Part shown: positions 32,900 through 40,940 of the stretch, piece by piece
How positions within the stretch are numbered: position 1 is the first letter of the stretch
How the letters are laid out: each line of letters opens with the position of its first letter
Assembly (NCBI GenBank): GCA_964442285.1
Contig: CAYTZH010000013.1
Location: 44,926 to 108,925, forward strand
DNA length: 64,000 nucleotides
Source: CAYTZH01 sp964442285
Lineage (GTDB): Bacteria > Myxococcota_A > UBA9160 > JAFDET01
Direction: 5' to 3'
Position numbers and translations under genes: made by a program
The notes under the pieces: model-generated
What the model saw: only the letters and a program-made list of their open reading frames with translations
Told to the model about the DNA's origin: nothing
Database searches by the model: none

Positions 32900-32963
32900 A
32901 GCTGGGGGGAAGGCGGCTCAGGCGGCCTCGCAGCTGGGGGGAAGGCGGCTCAGGCGGCCTCGC
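32900..32963 (-). repeat. 32-bp perfect tandem duplication at the ftsH 3' end
   Basis: Units 32900-32931 and 32932-32963 are identical. Each includes the last codons of ftsH (SEAA) and a stop (TCA on the plus strand). The gene stops in the unit nearer to it (32950-32952); the other unit is a non-coding copy immediately downstream. Confidence 0.9.
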
Positions 32964-34755
32964 TCACGGGGTGGATGCCCCGGAAGAGCTCCTGCAGCTC
33001 GTGCTCCTCGAGGGTCTCCTGCTCGAGCAGCCGGCGCGCGCCGGCGTCGAGCAGCCCGCGGTTCGACCGCAGGATGCGCTCGGCGCGAGCCAGGGCGCCA
33101 TCGACCAGCTCGCGGATGGCGCGATCGATCCGCTGGGCCGTCTCGTTCCCGAAAGGCCCCTGCGCGGCACCGACGTTGGGCGTCCCCAGGAACTGGGGGC
33201 GGGTCTCCGCGTAGGTGACGTTTCCGAGCTCGGGCACCAGCGCGTAGCGGGTGACCATGCTGCGGGCCATGTCGCTCGCGCGGGCCAGGTCGTCGGCGGC
33301 TCCGGTGGACAGATGCCCGTAGACGACCTTCTCGGCCGCCCGACCCCCCAGCAGCACGGCCAGCTTGTTCTCGAGCTCCTCCCGGGTCATCAGGAATCGG
33401 TCCTCGGTCGGGCGCTGGAGCGTGTAGCCGAGCGCGCCGATGCCGCGCGGGATGATCGAGATCTTGTGCACCGGGTCTGCCTCCGGCAGCGCGCTGGCCA
33501 CGAGGGCGTGGCCCAGCTCGTGGTGGGCGACGATCTCTCGCTCCCGCGGGTTGAGCAGGCGGTTCTTCTTCTCGAGGCCCGCCACGATGCGCTCGACGGC
33601 CGCCGTGAAGTCGCGCATCTCGAGGACGCTGCCGTCGCGGCGCGTGGCCATGAGCGCGGCCTCGTTCACCAGATTGGCGAGATCGGCGCCACTGAAGCCC
33701 GGCGTCAGCTCGGCGACCTGCAGCGCACCGACGCCCGGAGCCACCCGCACGCGGCGCAGATGGACCTCGAGGATGGCGGCACGCCCGTGCTTGTCCGGGC
33801 GGTCGACGAGGACCTGCCGGTCGAAGCGGCCTGCGCGAAGCAGGGCCGGGTCGAGCACCTCCGGCCGGTTGGTGGCCGCCAGCAGCACGATGCCCCCCGC
33901 GGCGTCGAAGCCGTCGAGCTCGACGAGGAGCTGGTTCAGGGTCTGCTCCTTCTCGTCGTGTCCGCCGAACCCGTTCGCACCCCGGGCGCGCCCGAGGGCG
34001 TCGAGCTCGTCGATGAAGATGATGCAGGGCGCCTTGGCCCGGGCCTGCACGAACAGATCGCGCACCCGAGCAGCCCCGACGCCCACGAACATCTCCACGA
34101 ACTCCGAGCCGCTGATCGAGAAGAACGGCACTCCGGCCTCCCCGGCCACGGCACGGGCCAGCAGGGTCTTGCCGGTCCCCGGCGGACCCACGAGCAGGAT
34201 GCCCTTCGGCATGCGGGCACCGAGCCGGCCGTAGTGCTCCGGATCGCGCAGGAAGGAGACGACCTCCGCGAGCTCTTCCTTCGCCTCATCGACACCGGCC
34301 ACGTCTCCGAAGCCGACCTTGGTGTCGTCCTCCACGTAGACCTTCGCCTTGCTCTTCCCGACCGACATCAGGCCCGGGGCGCCCCCCCGCGAGCGCTGGA
34401 ACAGAAAGAGCCAGAAGCCCACCAGAAGGAGCAACGGGAGCAGCGAGACCAGGAACGCCCCGAAGCCGCTCGGGATGCGTCCCGTGTAGGACACCTCGGA
34501 GCGCTCGAGGAGGTCCGCCAGCTCGGGCTCGACGCGGGTCGTTGTGAAGCGACGGCGGCCCTCCTGGGGCTCCACCAGCCGTCCGCCGATGCGGTCGCCG
34601 GAGACGACGACGTCCTCGACGCCTCCGGACTCGAGCAGGCCGACGAACTCGCTGTAGGGAACCTCGACCGGGCGGAAGCCCGAGGAGATCAGGCTGAACA
34701 GCAGAAGTCCGGCCAGGACCATCAAGGGGAGTTGGAACCACTTTCTGCGCGGCAC
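32950..34755 (-). CDS. ftsH: ATP-dependent zinc metalloprotease FtsH
   Basis: 601 residues, normal size. Two membrane helices (LMVLAGLLLFSLISS near 12; FLVSLLPLLLLVGFWLFLF near 100), Walker A GPPGTGKT (about 197), Walker B CIIFIDELDALG, second region of homology NQLLVELDGFDAAGGIVLLAATNRP and LLRAGRFDRQ, and the zinc motif HELGH in VAHHELGHALVA (the usual form is HEAGH) plus LGGRAAEKVV. It degrades membrane and unfolded proteins. GTG start behind GGAGG. The upstream region is AT-rich and carries a 19-23 bp palindrome. Confidence 0.95.
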   Translation of the reverse strand: MPRRKWFQLPLMVLAGLLLFSLISSGFRPVEVPYSEFVGLLESGGVEDVVVSGDRIGGRLVEPQEGRRRFTTTRVEPELADLLERSEVSYTGRIPSGFGAFLVSLLPLLLLVGFWLFLFQRSRGGAPGLMSVGKSKAKVYVEDDTKVGFGDVAGVDEAKEELAEVVSFLRDPEHYGRLGARMPKGILLVGPPGTGKTLLARAVAGEAGVPFFSISGSEFVEMFVGVGAARVRDLFVQARAKAPCIIFIDELDALGRARGANGFGGHDEKEQTLNQLLVELDGFDAAGGIVLLAATNRPEVLDPALLRAGRFDRQVLVDRPDKHGRAAILEVHLRRVRVAPGVGALQVAELTPGFSGADLANLVNEAALMATRRDGSVLEMRDFTAAVERIVAGLEKKNRLLNPREREIVAHHELGHALVASALPEADPVHKISIIPRGIGALGYTLQRPTEDRFLMTREELENKLAVLLGGRAAEKVVYGHLSTGAADDLARASDMARSMVTRYALVPELGNVTYAETRPQFLGTPNVGAAQGPFGNETAQRIDRAIRELVDGALARAERILRSNRGLLDAGARRLLEQETLEEHELQELFRGIHPVSEAA

Positions 34756-34779
34756 GATCGAATACCTCCGATGCCCGAA

Positions 34780-34802
34780 ACTTAGCTGGAATCTAGCTAA
34801 GT
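34780..34802. promoter_or_regulatory. palindrome upstream of ftsH
   Basis: ACTTAGCT-GGAATCT-AGCTAAGT, perfect 8-bp arms with a 7-bp centre, 25 bp upstream of the ftsH start. The inner 19 bp have the TTAG...CTAA outer bases of DtxR/IdeR iron boxes, but the core differs. With a bacterioferritin and a [2Fe-2S] ferredoxin next door, metal control is a possibility only. Confidence 0.45.
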
Positions 34803-34803
34803 C

Positions 34804-34844
34804 CTAGACAAATGAGGCACAGTTGGAGCGAATATCTAGACAAA
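34804..34844. repeat. two copies of CTAGACAAA in an AT-rich gap
   Basis: CTAGACAAA at 34804-34812 and 34836-34844 (32 bp apart, three helical turns), in the same orientation. They lie in the roughly 100-bp gap between ftsH (start 34755) and the ferredoxin gene (stop 34861), the least GC-rich spot noted here. They could be activator sites or promoter elements. Confidence 0.4.
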
Positions 34845-34860
34845 AGCTATGCAATGGACG

Positions 34861-35157
34861 CTAGCGGCGTTTGCCGGCACGTTTCGCGTCGCGGCGCTTC
34901 GCGAGGGGCTTGGCGAGCGCGTCCCTCTCCACCAGGTCGGCCAGCGCCCGCAGGGCCTTCTTGGAGCTCATCCGCCCGAACCACTGCCACTCTCCACCCA
35001 CCGAAATGCCGATGACCGGCCCCCGGCAGACCTTCTGGCAGCCCACGCGGATGACCTCCACCGGAAGCCGGCTCACGACCCGTTCGAGGCGGTCGTCCTC
35101 GCGGAGCGCCTTGCGGCAGTGGCTGCCGCTGCACAGGAGCAGGGTTCGCCGAGGCAT
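34861..35157 (-). CDS. thioredoxin-like [2Fe-2S] ferredoxin
   Basis: 98 residues. LLLCSGSHCRKALRED holds the first cysteine pair (C-x4-C) and VEVIRVGCQKVCRGPVIGISVGG the second (C-x3-C), the fingerprint of thioredoxin-fold 2Fe-2S ferredoxins (CxxxxC...CxxxC). The C-terminus is basic (AKRRDAKRAGKRR). It is 11 bp downstream of the bacterioferritin gene and upstream of ftsH, so a ferritin-related redox role is plausible but not proven. Confidence 0.8.
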   Translation of the reverse strand: MPRRTLLLCSGSHCRKALREDDRLERVVSRLPVEVIRVGCQKVCRGPVIGISVGGEWQWFGRMSSKKALRALADLVERDALAKPLAKRRDAKRAGKRR

Positions 35158-35168
35158 CGAGCGGCGGC

Positions 35169-35615
35169 CTACTTGTCGCGGTAGTCCCGCAGCATCTTCC
35201 GGAGCTCCAGGGTGTGAAGCTCCTCCTGCCCGATCATGCCGCGGGCGTATTCCTCCAGGTACACGCTCTCTTCGGCGACCACGGACAGGAGCTCCTTGTA
35301 CAGGCCCAGCGCCCGGGTCTCGTGGGCGTAGCTCTCCGCGAGAATGGCGTGCACCGAGTGCTCGTGGCTCTCCTCGATCTTCCCGACGCGCATGGTGGGG
35401 TGGCCGTCCAGCCCGGTCAGGATCTCACCGGCCGCCTGGGCGTGTGCGAGCGACTCCGCGGCCTGCGCCTTCAGGAACTCGACCAGGGGGAGCCGGTTGG
35501 GTCCCGTGATCATCAGTGCGTAGTGCGTGTAGCGCACCACCCCCGCGAGCTCGCAGGCGACGATCTCGTCGAGGATACGGACGATCTTCTCGGTCGACGG
35601 GCCTGCCAGCTCCAT
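35169..35615 (-). CDS. bfr: bacterioferritin
   Basis: 148 residues from ATG 35615. The diiron ferroxidase ligands are all there: Glu in ACELAGVVRYTHYALM, E-x2-H in AAESLAHAQAAGE, Glu in ILAESYAHETRALG and E-x2-H in IGQEELHTLELRK. A four-helix bundle of this length is typical for Bfr/Dps-like ferritins; a heme-ligand Met (ALM) is present in helix A/B position but not provable. It stores iron as Fe(III) mineral, or protects against peroxide. It is directly followed by the ferredoxin gene. Confidence 0.82.
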   Translation of the reverse strand: MELAGPSTEKIVRILDEIVACELAGVVRYTHYALMITGPNRLPLVEFLKAQAAESLAHAQAAGEILTGLDGHPTMRVGKIEESHEHSVHAILAESYAHETRALGLYKELLSVVAEESVYLEEYARGMIGQEELHTLELRKMLRDYRDK

Positions 35616-35757
35616 ATCGGTCCTCCGAGAGGATCCTATCCGTGTCCCGGCAGACGTCGATAGCGCGGGCGCCTGGAGCATCTCCTGGACCAGGATCTCG
35701 GGCCGCAGCACGGGGCGCAACGGCGTAGCAGCGCGGCGGCCACTACCCTCCCGCGCC

Positions 35758-37293
35758 ATGGGTCGCCCCGAGCATTCTCGCCACCGGGCCGCCACCGACG
35801 CAGTGCGGGCTCTGGCCGGGTTCCTGCTGGCCGCCGTCGTCGCCTGCGGCGAGGCGCCGACGCCGCCGCCGACGCCGTCGGCGGAGGTCTGCGAGGTCGG
35901 CAGCTGGGACGGGCCGCGGCCGGGGCTCGACGCGGTGCTGGTCCTGAGCGACACGCTGCGGCGCGACTACCTCGGGGCCTACGGGGGGCCGGCGCGGACG
36001 CCCGCCTTCGACGCCCTGGCGGCCGAGTCCTGGCTCTTCACCCAGGCCATGTCCCAGGCCCCGTGGACGACGCCGTCGGTGGCCACGCTCTTCACCGGCC
36101 TCTATCCGTCCCAGCACGGTGTGCTCTCCCATCCGGAGACCCGCAAGCGCGGGGAGCGGGACGGGGAGGCCGAGGCCCGGACCCGCGTCGACCGGCTGCC
36201 CGAGAGCCTCACCACCCTGGCCGAGCTGCTGGCGGGCGCCGGCTACCGGACGGCGGCCCTGGTGGGCAATCCCTGGCTGCGCTCGCGCTTCGGCTTCGCC
36301 CAGGGCTTCGCACGCTACGACGACTCCTTCGCGGCCTGGGACGTCCCCGGCACCGAGCTCAGCCGGGCGGCGCTCGCCTGGCTCGACGCCCAGGAGGCGG
36401 CGTCGGAGCAGCCCCACTTCCTCTACGTGCACTACATGGACGCCCACCGGCCCTACCCGCGCCTGCCCGAGGCCGGGCTGCGCGCCCGCGCCCAGGCGCT
36501 CGGCGCGCGCCACCGGGCGCTCGCGTCGGAGCACGCGGCCCTCGACCAGGACGCGCTCTACGACATGTCGCTGCTGGTGGAGCTCGAGGACGGGCGGCCT
36601 GCAGCCGCGGTGCTGGGCGCCTCCATCGCTCTGGTGGAGGAGGGCTACCGCGCGGGCGTCGAGCAGTTCGACGCCGGCCTGGCCGTGCTGGTGGACGGCC
36701 TGCGCGCGCGCGGGCGCCTCGACGACACCCTGCTCGTGGTGCTCTCCGACCATGGCGAGTCCCTCTACCACCGAGGCTTCGGCAATCACGGCAGCGCGCT
36801 CTACGAGGACGAGGTGGCCATCCCCCTGCTGATCCGGCTTCCGGGAGCCGCGCCCGCGCGCAGCGACTGTCCGGCGGGCCTGGTGGACGTGCTCCCCACG
36901 CTGGCGGCGGCCCTGGGCGTGGCGCCGCCCGAGCCCCGGTTCGGCCGCAGCCTGCTGGAGCCGGTGCCGGCGGATCGCCCGCTCGTGGCGGAGGGCGTGA
37001 TGCACCACCCGAGCCACCGGGCGCTGCGCAAGGGCGAGTACAAGCTCCTGTGGCAGCCCGAGGGCGGTCCCGATGGCAAGCAGCGGGCCCTGTTCCGCAT
37101 CCGTAGCGACACCGAAGAGCGACGGGACCTGCTGCTGCCGGAGCATCGGGACGCGCGGGCGACGGGGGACTACGACGCCCTGCTGGCGGAGCTGCAGCAG
37201 GCGGTGCCGGCCTTCACGCCCGTGGACCGGGGTCAGGCCGAGCTCACGCCGGCCGAGCGCCAGCGCCTCGAGGCCCTGGGCTACGGGGAGTGA
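35758..37293 (+). CDS. sulfatase-superfamily lipoprotein with a Thr in place of the formylglycine Cys
   Basis: 511 residues. Signal peptide with a lipobox-like LLAAVVAC (Cys about 30). The alkaline phosphatase/sulfatase fold is recognised from LDAVLVLSDTLRRDYLGAYGG, SQAPWTTPSVATLFTGLYPSQHG, FLYVHYMDAHRPYP, VVLSDHGESLYHRGFGNHG and VDVLPTLAAALG. At the nucleophile position (C/S-x-P-x-R) it reads T-T-P-S-V, so it does not use formylglycine; such Thr variants occur among phosphotransferases and phosphodiesterases (LtaS/PetA-like). The reaction is therefore uncertain. Terminator-like stem follows. Confidence 0.8.
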   Translation: MGRPEHSRHRAATDAVRALAGFLLAAVVACGEAPTPPPTPSAEVCEVGSWDGPRPGLDAVLVLSDTLRRDYLGAYGGPARTPAFDALAAESWLFTQAMSQAPWTTPSVATLFTGLYPSQHGVLSHPETRKRGERDGEAEARTRVDRLPESLTTLAELLAGAGYRTAALVGNPWLRSRFGFAQGFARYDDSFAAWDVPGTELSRAALAWLDAQEAASEQPHFLYVHYMDAHRPYPRLPEAGLRARAQALGARHRALASEHAALDQDALYDMSLLVELEDGRPAAAVLGASIALVEEGYRAGVEQFDAGLAVLVDGLRARGRLDDTLLVVLSDHGESLYHRGFGNHGSALYEDEVAIPLLIRLPGAAPARSDCPAGLVDVLPTLAAALGVAPPEPRFGRSLLEPVPADRPLVAEGVMHHPSHRALRKGEYKLLWQPEGGPDGKQRALFRIRSDTEERRDLLLPEHRDARATGDYDALLAELQQAVPAFTPVDRGQAELTPAERQRLEALGYGE

Positions 37294-37315
37294 CTCGCCC
37301 CGCGGGGCCGGAGTC
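37292..37315 (+). terminator. possible rho-independent terminator-like hairpin
   Basis: Arms GACTCGCCCC / GGGGC...GAGTC (with a 2-base CG asymmetry) overlapping the stop of the sulfatase-superfamily gene; downstream are ATTTCATT and TTGG but no clear U-run. It would separate this gene from the PaaX promoter just beyond. Confidence 0.35.
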
Positions 37316-37329
37316 GATGATTTCATTGG

Positions 37330-37358
37330 TTGATCGAGATCCGGCTATGATGTAATAA
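37330..37358 (+). promoter_or_regulatory. sigma-70-type promoter of the paaX-like gene
   Basis: TTGATC (37330-37335), 17 bp, TAATAA (37353-37358): a near-consensus -35/-10 pair in a GC-rich genome. Transcription would begin around 37365, upstream of GTG 37402. TTGATCG recurs at 37363-37369, directly past the -10, so it could be an operator half for the regulator. Confidence 0.7.
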
Positions 37359-37401
37359 CAGCTTGATCGCAGCGGAAGCTACCCATGAAGGATCGAGCAA
37401 C

Positions 37402-38235
37402 GTGCCCCTGGCCCTGACCTCCAAGCGACTGATCCTGGACCTGCTCTCGACCCTGCCCGCCGGCCGGGCGGTGTCGGTCGGGGCCCTGGTCCGGGCCGCG
37501 GGCGTGCTCGGGGTGGGCGAGAACAGCGTCCGCGTCTCCCTGGCCCGGCTGCGGGCGCGCGGGCTCGTCGATTCCCCCGGGCGCGGGCTCTACTGCATGG
37601 GCGCGGCCGCCGACGCCGTGAACCGGGAGGTGCGCTCCTGGCGCGGAGTGGAGGAGGAGGTGCGCGCCTGGGACGGCCGTTGGGCCGGGGTCCAGGTGGG
37701 GGGGTCGGCTGGTCGGGCCGGCGCCCGGCCCCTGGGCACGGCGCTGCGCCTGCTGGGCTTCCGCCCGCTGGCGGGGCCGCTCCATGTGCGTCCCGACAAC
37801 CTGTCGGGTGGCGTGGCCGGCGTCCGGGCGCGGCTGGCCTCCCTCGACCCGGACGCGCTCGTCTTCGGGCTCGCCGAGCTGGATCCCCAGCGCGACGCCC
37901 GAGCCCGCGGCCTCTGGGACGCCGCGGCCCTGGAGCGGGGCTACGCGGCGGGCGTCGCCGCCCTCGAGGCGAGCGAGGCGCGGCTGCCGACGCTCTCGCC
38001 GGAGGCCGCGATGGCCGAGTCGTTCCGGGTCGGCGGCGAGGCCGTGCGGCAGATCGTGCTCGACCCGCTGCTGCCGGCCCCCATCGTCGACACCGCAAAG
38101 CGATCCCACCTGGTCGAGACCATGCGTCGCTACGACCGGCTCGGCCGTCACTACTGGAGGCGCTGGGCCGGCGAGGCGGTCGAGCTCTTGAAGACGCCCA
38201 GCGAGGGCAGCGGACTCGCTGCCGCGCTGGCCTGA
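37402..38235 (+). CDS. PaaX-family transcriptional regulator
   Basis: 277 residues from GTG 37402 (AAGGA 11 bp ahead; the promoter's expected start site is at about 37365, so the earlier in-frame TTG at 37363 would be at the very mRNA end). N-terminal winged helix: SKRLILDLLSTLPAGRAVSV, then VLGVGENSVRVSLARLRARGLVDS, the PaaX-type pattern that combines a MarR-like helix with a wing. The remaining roughly 190 residues fit the PaaX C-terminal domain, which binds acyl-CoA ligands in phenylacetyl-CoA control. Here it precedes a fatty acid desaturase by 35 bp. Confidence 0.8.
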   Translation: MPLALTSKRLILDLLSTLPAGRAVSVGALVRAAGVLGVGENSVRVSLARLRARGLVDSPGRGLYCMGAAADAVNREVRSWRGVEEEVRAWDGRWAGVQVGGSAGRAGARPLGTALRLLGFRPLAGPLHVRPDNLSGGVAGVRARLASLDPDALVFGLAELDPQRDARARGLWDAAALERGYAAGVAALEASEARLPTLSPEAAMAESFRVGGEAVRQIVLDPLLPAPIVDTAKRSHLVETMRRYDRLGRHYWRRWAGEAVELLKTPSEGSGLAAALA

Positions 38236-38270
38236 ACCCCGCAGGGCGGGAACGGATCACGGAGCCAGGC

Positions 38271-39173
38271 ATGAAGATCAGCGAGATCGTCACCCGCGAG
38301 GAGATGCAGCGCTTCAACACGCGCAGCAACTGGGAGGGCGCGAAGCTCGTCGCGTTCAACTGGGCGGCCGTGGCGCTCATCTTCGCCATCGTGGCCGTCT
38401 GGCCCAACCCGCTTACGGTGCTGGCGGCCCTCTGCCTGCTCGGCGGTCGCATGATGGGCTTCGCCGCGCTGATGCACGACTGCGGCCACGGGCTGCTGTT
38501 CGAGAGCAGGTGGGCGAACACGCACGTCGGCCAGTGGCTGTGCGCCTACCCCATCCTCTCCGACCAGCCGCGCTACGCGAAGGGCCATCAGAAGCACCAC
38601 GCCTACGCGGGTACCGACAAGGATCCGGACCTGCCCAACTATCGCGCCTACCCGATCACCCGGGAGAGCTTCCGCCGCAAGCTCTGGCGCGACATCACCG
38701 GCCAGACGGGCTGGAAGGCCGTGAAGGCCACCTGGCGCCGGGGCAAGCAGGACCTCGGCAAGGCGCCCTGGAACGGCAACGCGCTCCTCGGCCACGCCAT
38801 CGTGAACGGCGCGCTGTTCGGGGTGCTCCTCGCCACCGGGAACGGCTGGCTCTACCTGCTGTGGCCCATCGCGTTCCTGACCACCTACATGCTGATCGCG
38901 CGCCTGCGCCAGGTGGCCGAGCACGGCGCCACGCCCGACCTCTACGACCTCGATCCCCGCAAGAACACGCGCACCACCTACGTGAAGTGGTACGAGCGAC
39001 CCTTCGTCGCGCCCTTCCAGCTGAACTACCACCTGGAGCACCACTTCCGCTCGGACGTGCCCTGCTACCGGCTGAAGGCCTTCCACGAGTTCCTGAAGAG
39101 CAAGGGCATCTACGAGGATACGGTCTTCCCGCGCGGCTACGTGGAGCTCTTCTCGGGCGTGCTGAGGGACTAG
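38271..39173 (+). CDS. fatty acid desaturase-type membrane di-iron enzyme
   Basis: 300 residues. Three His boxes in order: LMHDCGHGLLF (HDCGH), GHQKHHAYAG (HQKHH) and YHLEHHFRSD (HLEHH), with membrane segments between (AAVALIFAIVAVWPN, LLGRMM-like; LYLLWPIAFLTTYMLIA). These ligate the di-iron site of acyl desaturases and hydroxylases. The stop codon TAG shares CTAG with the convergent P450 stop. Substrate (acyl-lipid, carotenoid or acyl-CoA) not resolved. Confidence 0.85.
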   Translation: MKISEIVTREEMQRFNTRSNWEGAKLVAFNWAAVALIFAIVAVWPNPLTVLAALCLLGGRMMGFAALMHDCGHGLLFESRWANTHVGQWLCAYPILSDQPRYAKGHQKHHAYAGTDKDPDLPNYRAYPITRESFRRKLWRDITGQTGWKAVKATWRRGKQDLGKAPWNGNALLGHAIVNGALFGVLLATGNGWLYLLWPIAFLTTYMLIARLRQVAEHGATPDLYDLDPRKNTRTTYVKWYERPFVAPFQLNYHLEHHFRSDVPCYRLKAFHEFLKSKGIYEDTVFPRGYVELFSGVLRD

Positions 39174-40342
39174 GCCGAGGGCTGGACCTCGACGCGCACG
39201 GACGCCGGCGCGCCGAAGCGCTCCAGCGCCACCGGGTCGAAGTCGGCGATGGCGATCCCGTCCAGCTGATCCACCAGCGCCTCCACGGCGATCCTCCCCT
39301 CCAGTCGCGCGAGGGAGGCGCCGAGGCAGGCGTGGATCCCCAGGCCGAAGGCCAGGTGCGGATTGGGGTCGCGGTCGATCACGAACTCGTCCGGCCCTTC
39401 GAAGACCGCCTCGTCGCGGTTGGCCGACGCGATCAGCGGCAGCACCAGCTCGCCCGCGCGGATGGACGCGCCGCCGAGCGCCACGTCGCAGCGGGCCCGA
39501 CGGATCGTCATCTTGAAGGGCGAGTGCAGCCGCAGCGTCTCCTCGATGAAGGTCGGGACGAGGGCGGGCTGGCGCTGGAGCTGCGCGAAGGTCTCGGGCC
39601 GCTCGTGGAAGACCCGGACCGCGCCCACGATCAGGCTCGTGGTCGTCTCGTTGCCGGCGATGAGGAGCAGCCGGCAGAACATGAGCAGCTCGGCGTCGCT
39701 CAGGCGCCCGTCCTCCGTCTCCACGTGCACCAGGCCCGAGAGCAGGTGCGGCATCGGCCGACGCCGCAGCGCCTCGATGCGCTCCAGGAAGTAGGCGTCC
39801 ATGGCGGCGGCGGCGGCGGTCGCGGCCGGGCTCGGCGTCCCCAGCAGAATGTCGCCGATGTTGCCGAAGATCGCGTCCGACCAGCGCTTGAAGGCGTCGA
39901 AGTCACCGTCTTCGACCCCGAGCATGCCGGCGATCACGCCCACGGGCAGCGGTGCGGCCAGCCCGGTGACGAGGTCCGGCTGCCTCTCGCTCGCCAGGGC
40001 CTGCACGAGCGCGTCGCAGCGACGTCGGATCGCCTCCTCCTGGGCGCCGACCTGGCGGGGCGTGAAGGCGCGGCTCACCAGGCCCCGCAGGCGGTCGTGC
40101 AGCGGCGGGTCGCTGAAGAGCATCGACGGCACCGCGTCGGGGTCCCGCAGCACCCGCTGGGAGACGGCCGACGAGAAGCGCGGGTGGTCCTTGAGCACGG
40201 CGCGCACGTCCTCGTAGCGCGCCACCCGCCAGGGACTCTGCGCAGACACGCGCGACACCGGAGCCTGACGACGCAGGCGGCGGTACTGCGCGTGGACGTC
40301 CTCGGGCCGCTCGGTCTGCGGAGTGGCTCCGCTCTGGCTCAT
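39170..40342 (-). CDS. cytochrome P450
   Basis: 390 residues from ATG 40342. I-helix LLLIAGNETTTSLIVGA, K-helix FIEETLRLHSPFKM and heme loop LAFGLGIHACLGASLARLEG (F-x2-G-x-H-x-C). It is slightly shorter than its two relatives in the window. The N-terminus YRRLRRQAPVSRVSAQSPWRV is usual for class I soluble P450s. It is convergent with the desaturase and divergent from the DDN-like protein at 40490. Confidence 0.92.
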   Translation of the reverse strand: MSQSGATPQTERPEDVHAQYRRLRRQAPVSRVSAQSPWRVARYEDVRAVLKDHPRFSSAVSQRVLRDPDAVPSMLFSDPPLHDRLRGLVSRAFTPRQVGAQEEAIRRRCDALVQALASERQPDLVTGLAAPLPVGVIAGMLGVEDGDFDAFKRWSDAIFGNIGDILLGTPSPAATAAAAAMDAYFLERIEALRRRPMPHLLSGLVHVETEDGRLSDAELLMFCRLLLIAGNETTTSLIVGAVRVFHERPETFAQLQRQPALVPTFIEETLRLHSPFKMTIRRARCDVALGGASIRAGELVLPLIASANRDEAVFEGPDEFVIDRDPNPHLAFGLGIHACLGASLARLEGRIAVEALVDQLDGIAIADFDPVALERFGAPASVRVEVQPSA

Positions 40343-40489
40343 CGGGCTCCCCTTCCGCTGCGCCCGCCGGCCCCTCCAGGATGGCGCGGAACGCCCGCCG
40401 GCTCCATCGCCGTCCCTCGCCGTCCAATGGGGCTCGGGCAGTCGGGTTCCCCTATCCTCCCCGGCCCGGATGCGACGAGGAGCGACGCC

Positions 40490-40933
40490 GTGACGAACTT
40501 CGCCGAGATCGACTGGATCAAGAAGCACATCGAGCTCTACAAGACCGACCCCGCGGCCGCCCACATGTGGGACTCGTCGATGGCGGGCGGTCCCGGGCCG
40601 CTGCCCACCCTCCTGCTCACCACCCGGGGCCGCAAGTCCGGCGAGCCGCGCCCGGCCCCGCTCCTCTACGGCCCGGCCGGCGACGGCTACGTCGTCATCG
40701 CCTCGAAGGGCGGCATGCCCAGCCATCCGCTCTGGTACCTGAACCTGCAGGCGAATCCGGAGTGCGAGCTGATGGTGGGGCCCAAGGCCGTCTCTGCCCG
40801 GGCGCGGGTGGCCGAAGGAGAGGAGCGCGAGCGGCTCTGGCGCCAGATGGCCGAGATGTACCCGCCCTACGACACCTACCAGAAGAACGCCGGCGATCGG
40901 GTCATCCCGGTGGTGGTGCTCGAGCCCCGCTGA
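40490..40933 (+). CDS. F420-type nitroreductase/split-barrel (DDN-like) protein
   Basis: 147 residues from GTG 40490 (GAGGAG about 8 bp ahead). The classic core is present: LLLTTRGRKSGEPRPAPLLYG, DGYVVIASKGGMPSHPLWYLNLQANPECELMVGPK, then WRQMAEMYPPYDTYQKNAG. The GRKSGxxR and P-x-WYxNLxANP motifs are those of deazaflavin-dependent nitroreductase family (DDN/DUF385) proteins, which bind F420 or other flavins. It is 7 bp upstream of an enoyl-CoA hydratase on the same strand. Reaction unknown. Confidence 0.85.
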   Translation: MTNFAEIDWIKKHIELYKTDPAAAHMWDSSMAGGPGPLPTLLLTTRGRKSGEPRPAPLLYGPAGDGYVVIASKGGMPSHPLWYLNLQANPECELMVGPKAVSARARVAEGEERERLWRQMAEMYPPYDTYQKNAGDRVIPVVVLEPR

Positions 40934-40940
40934 GGATCCG

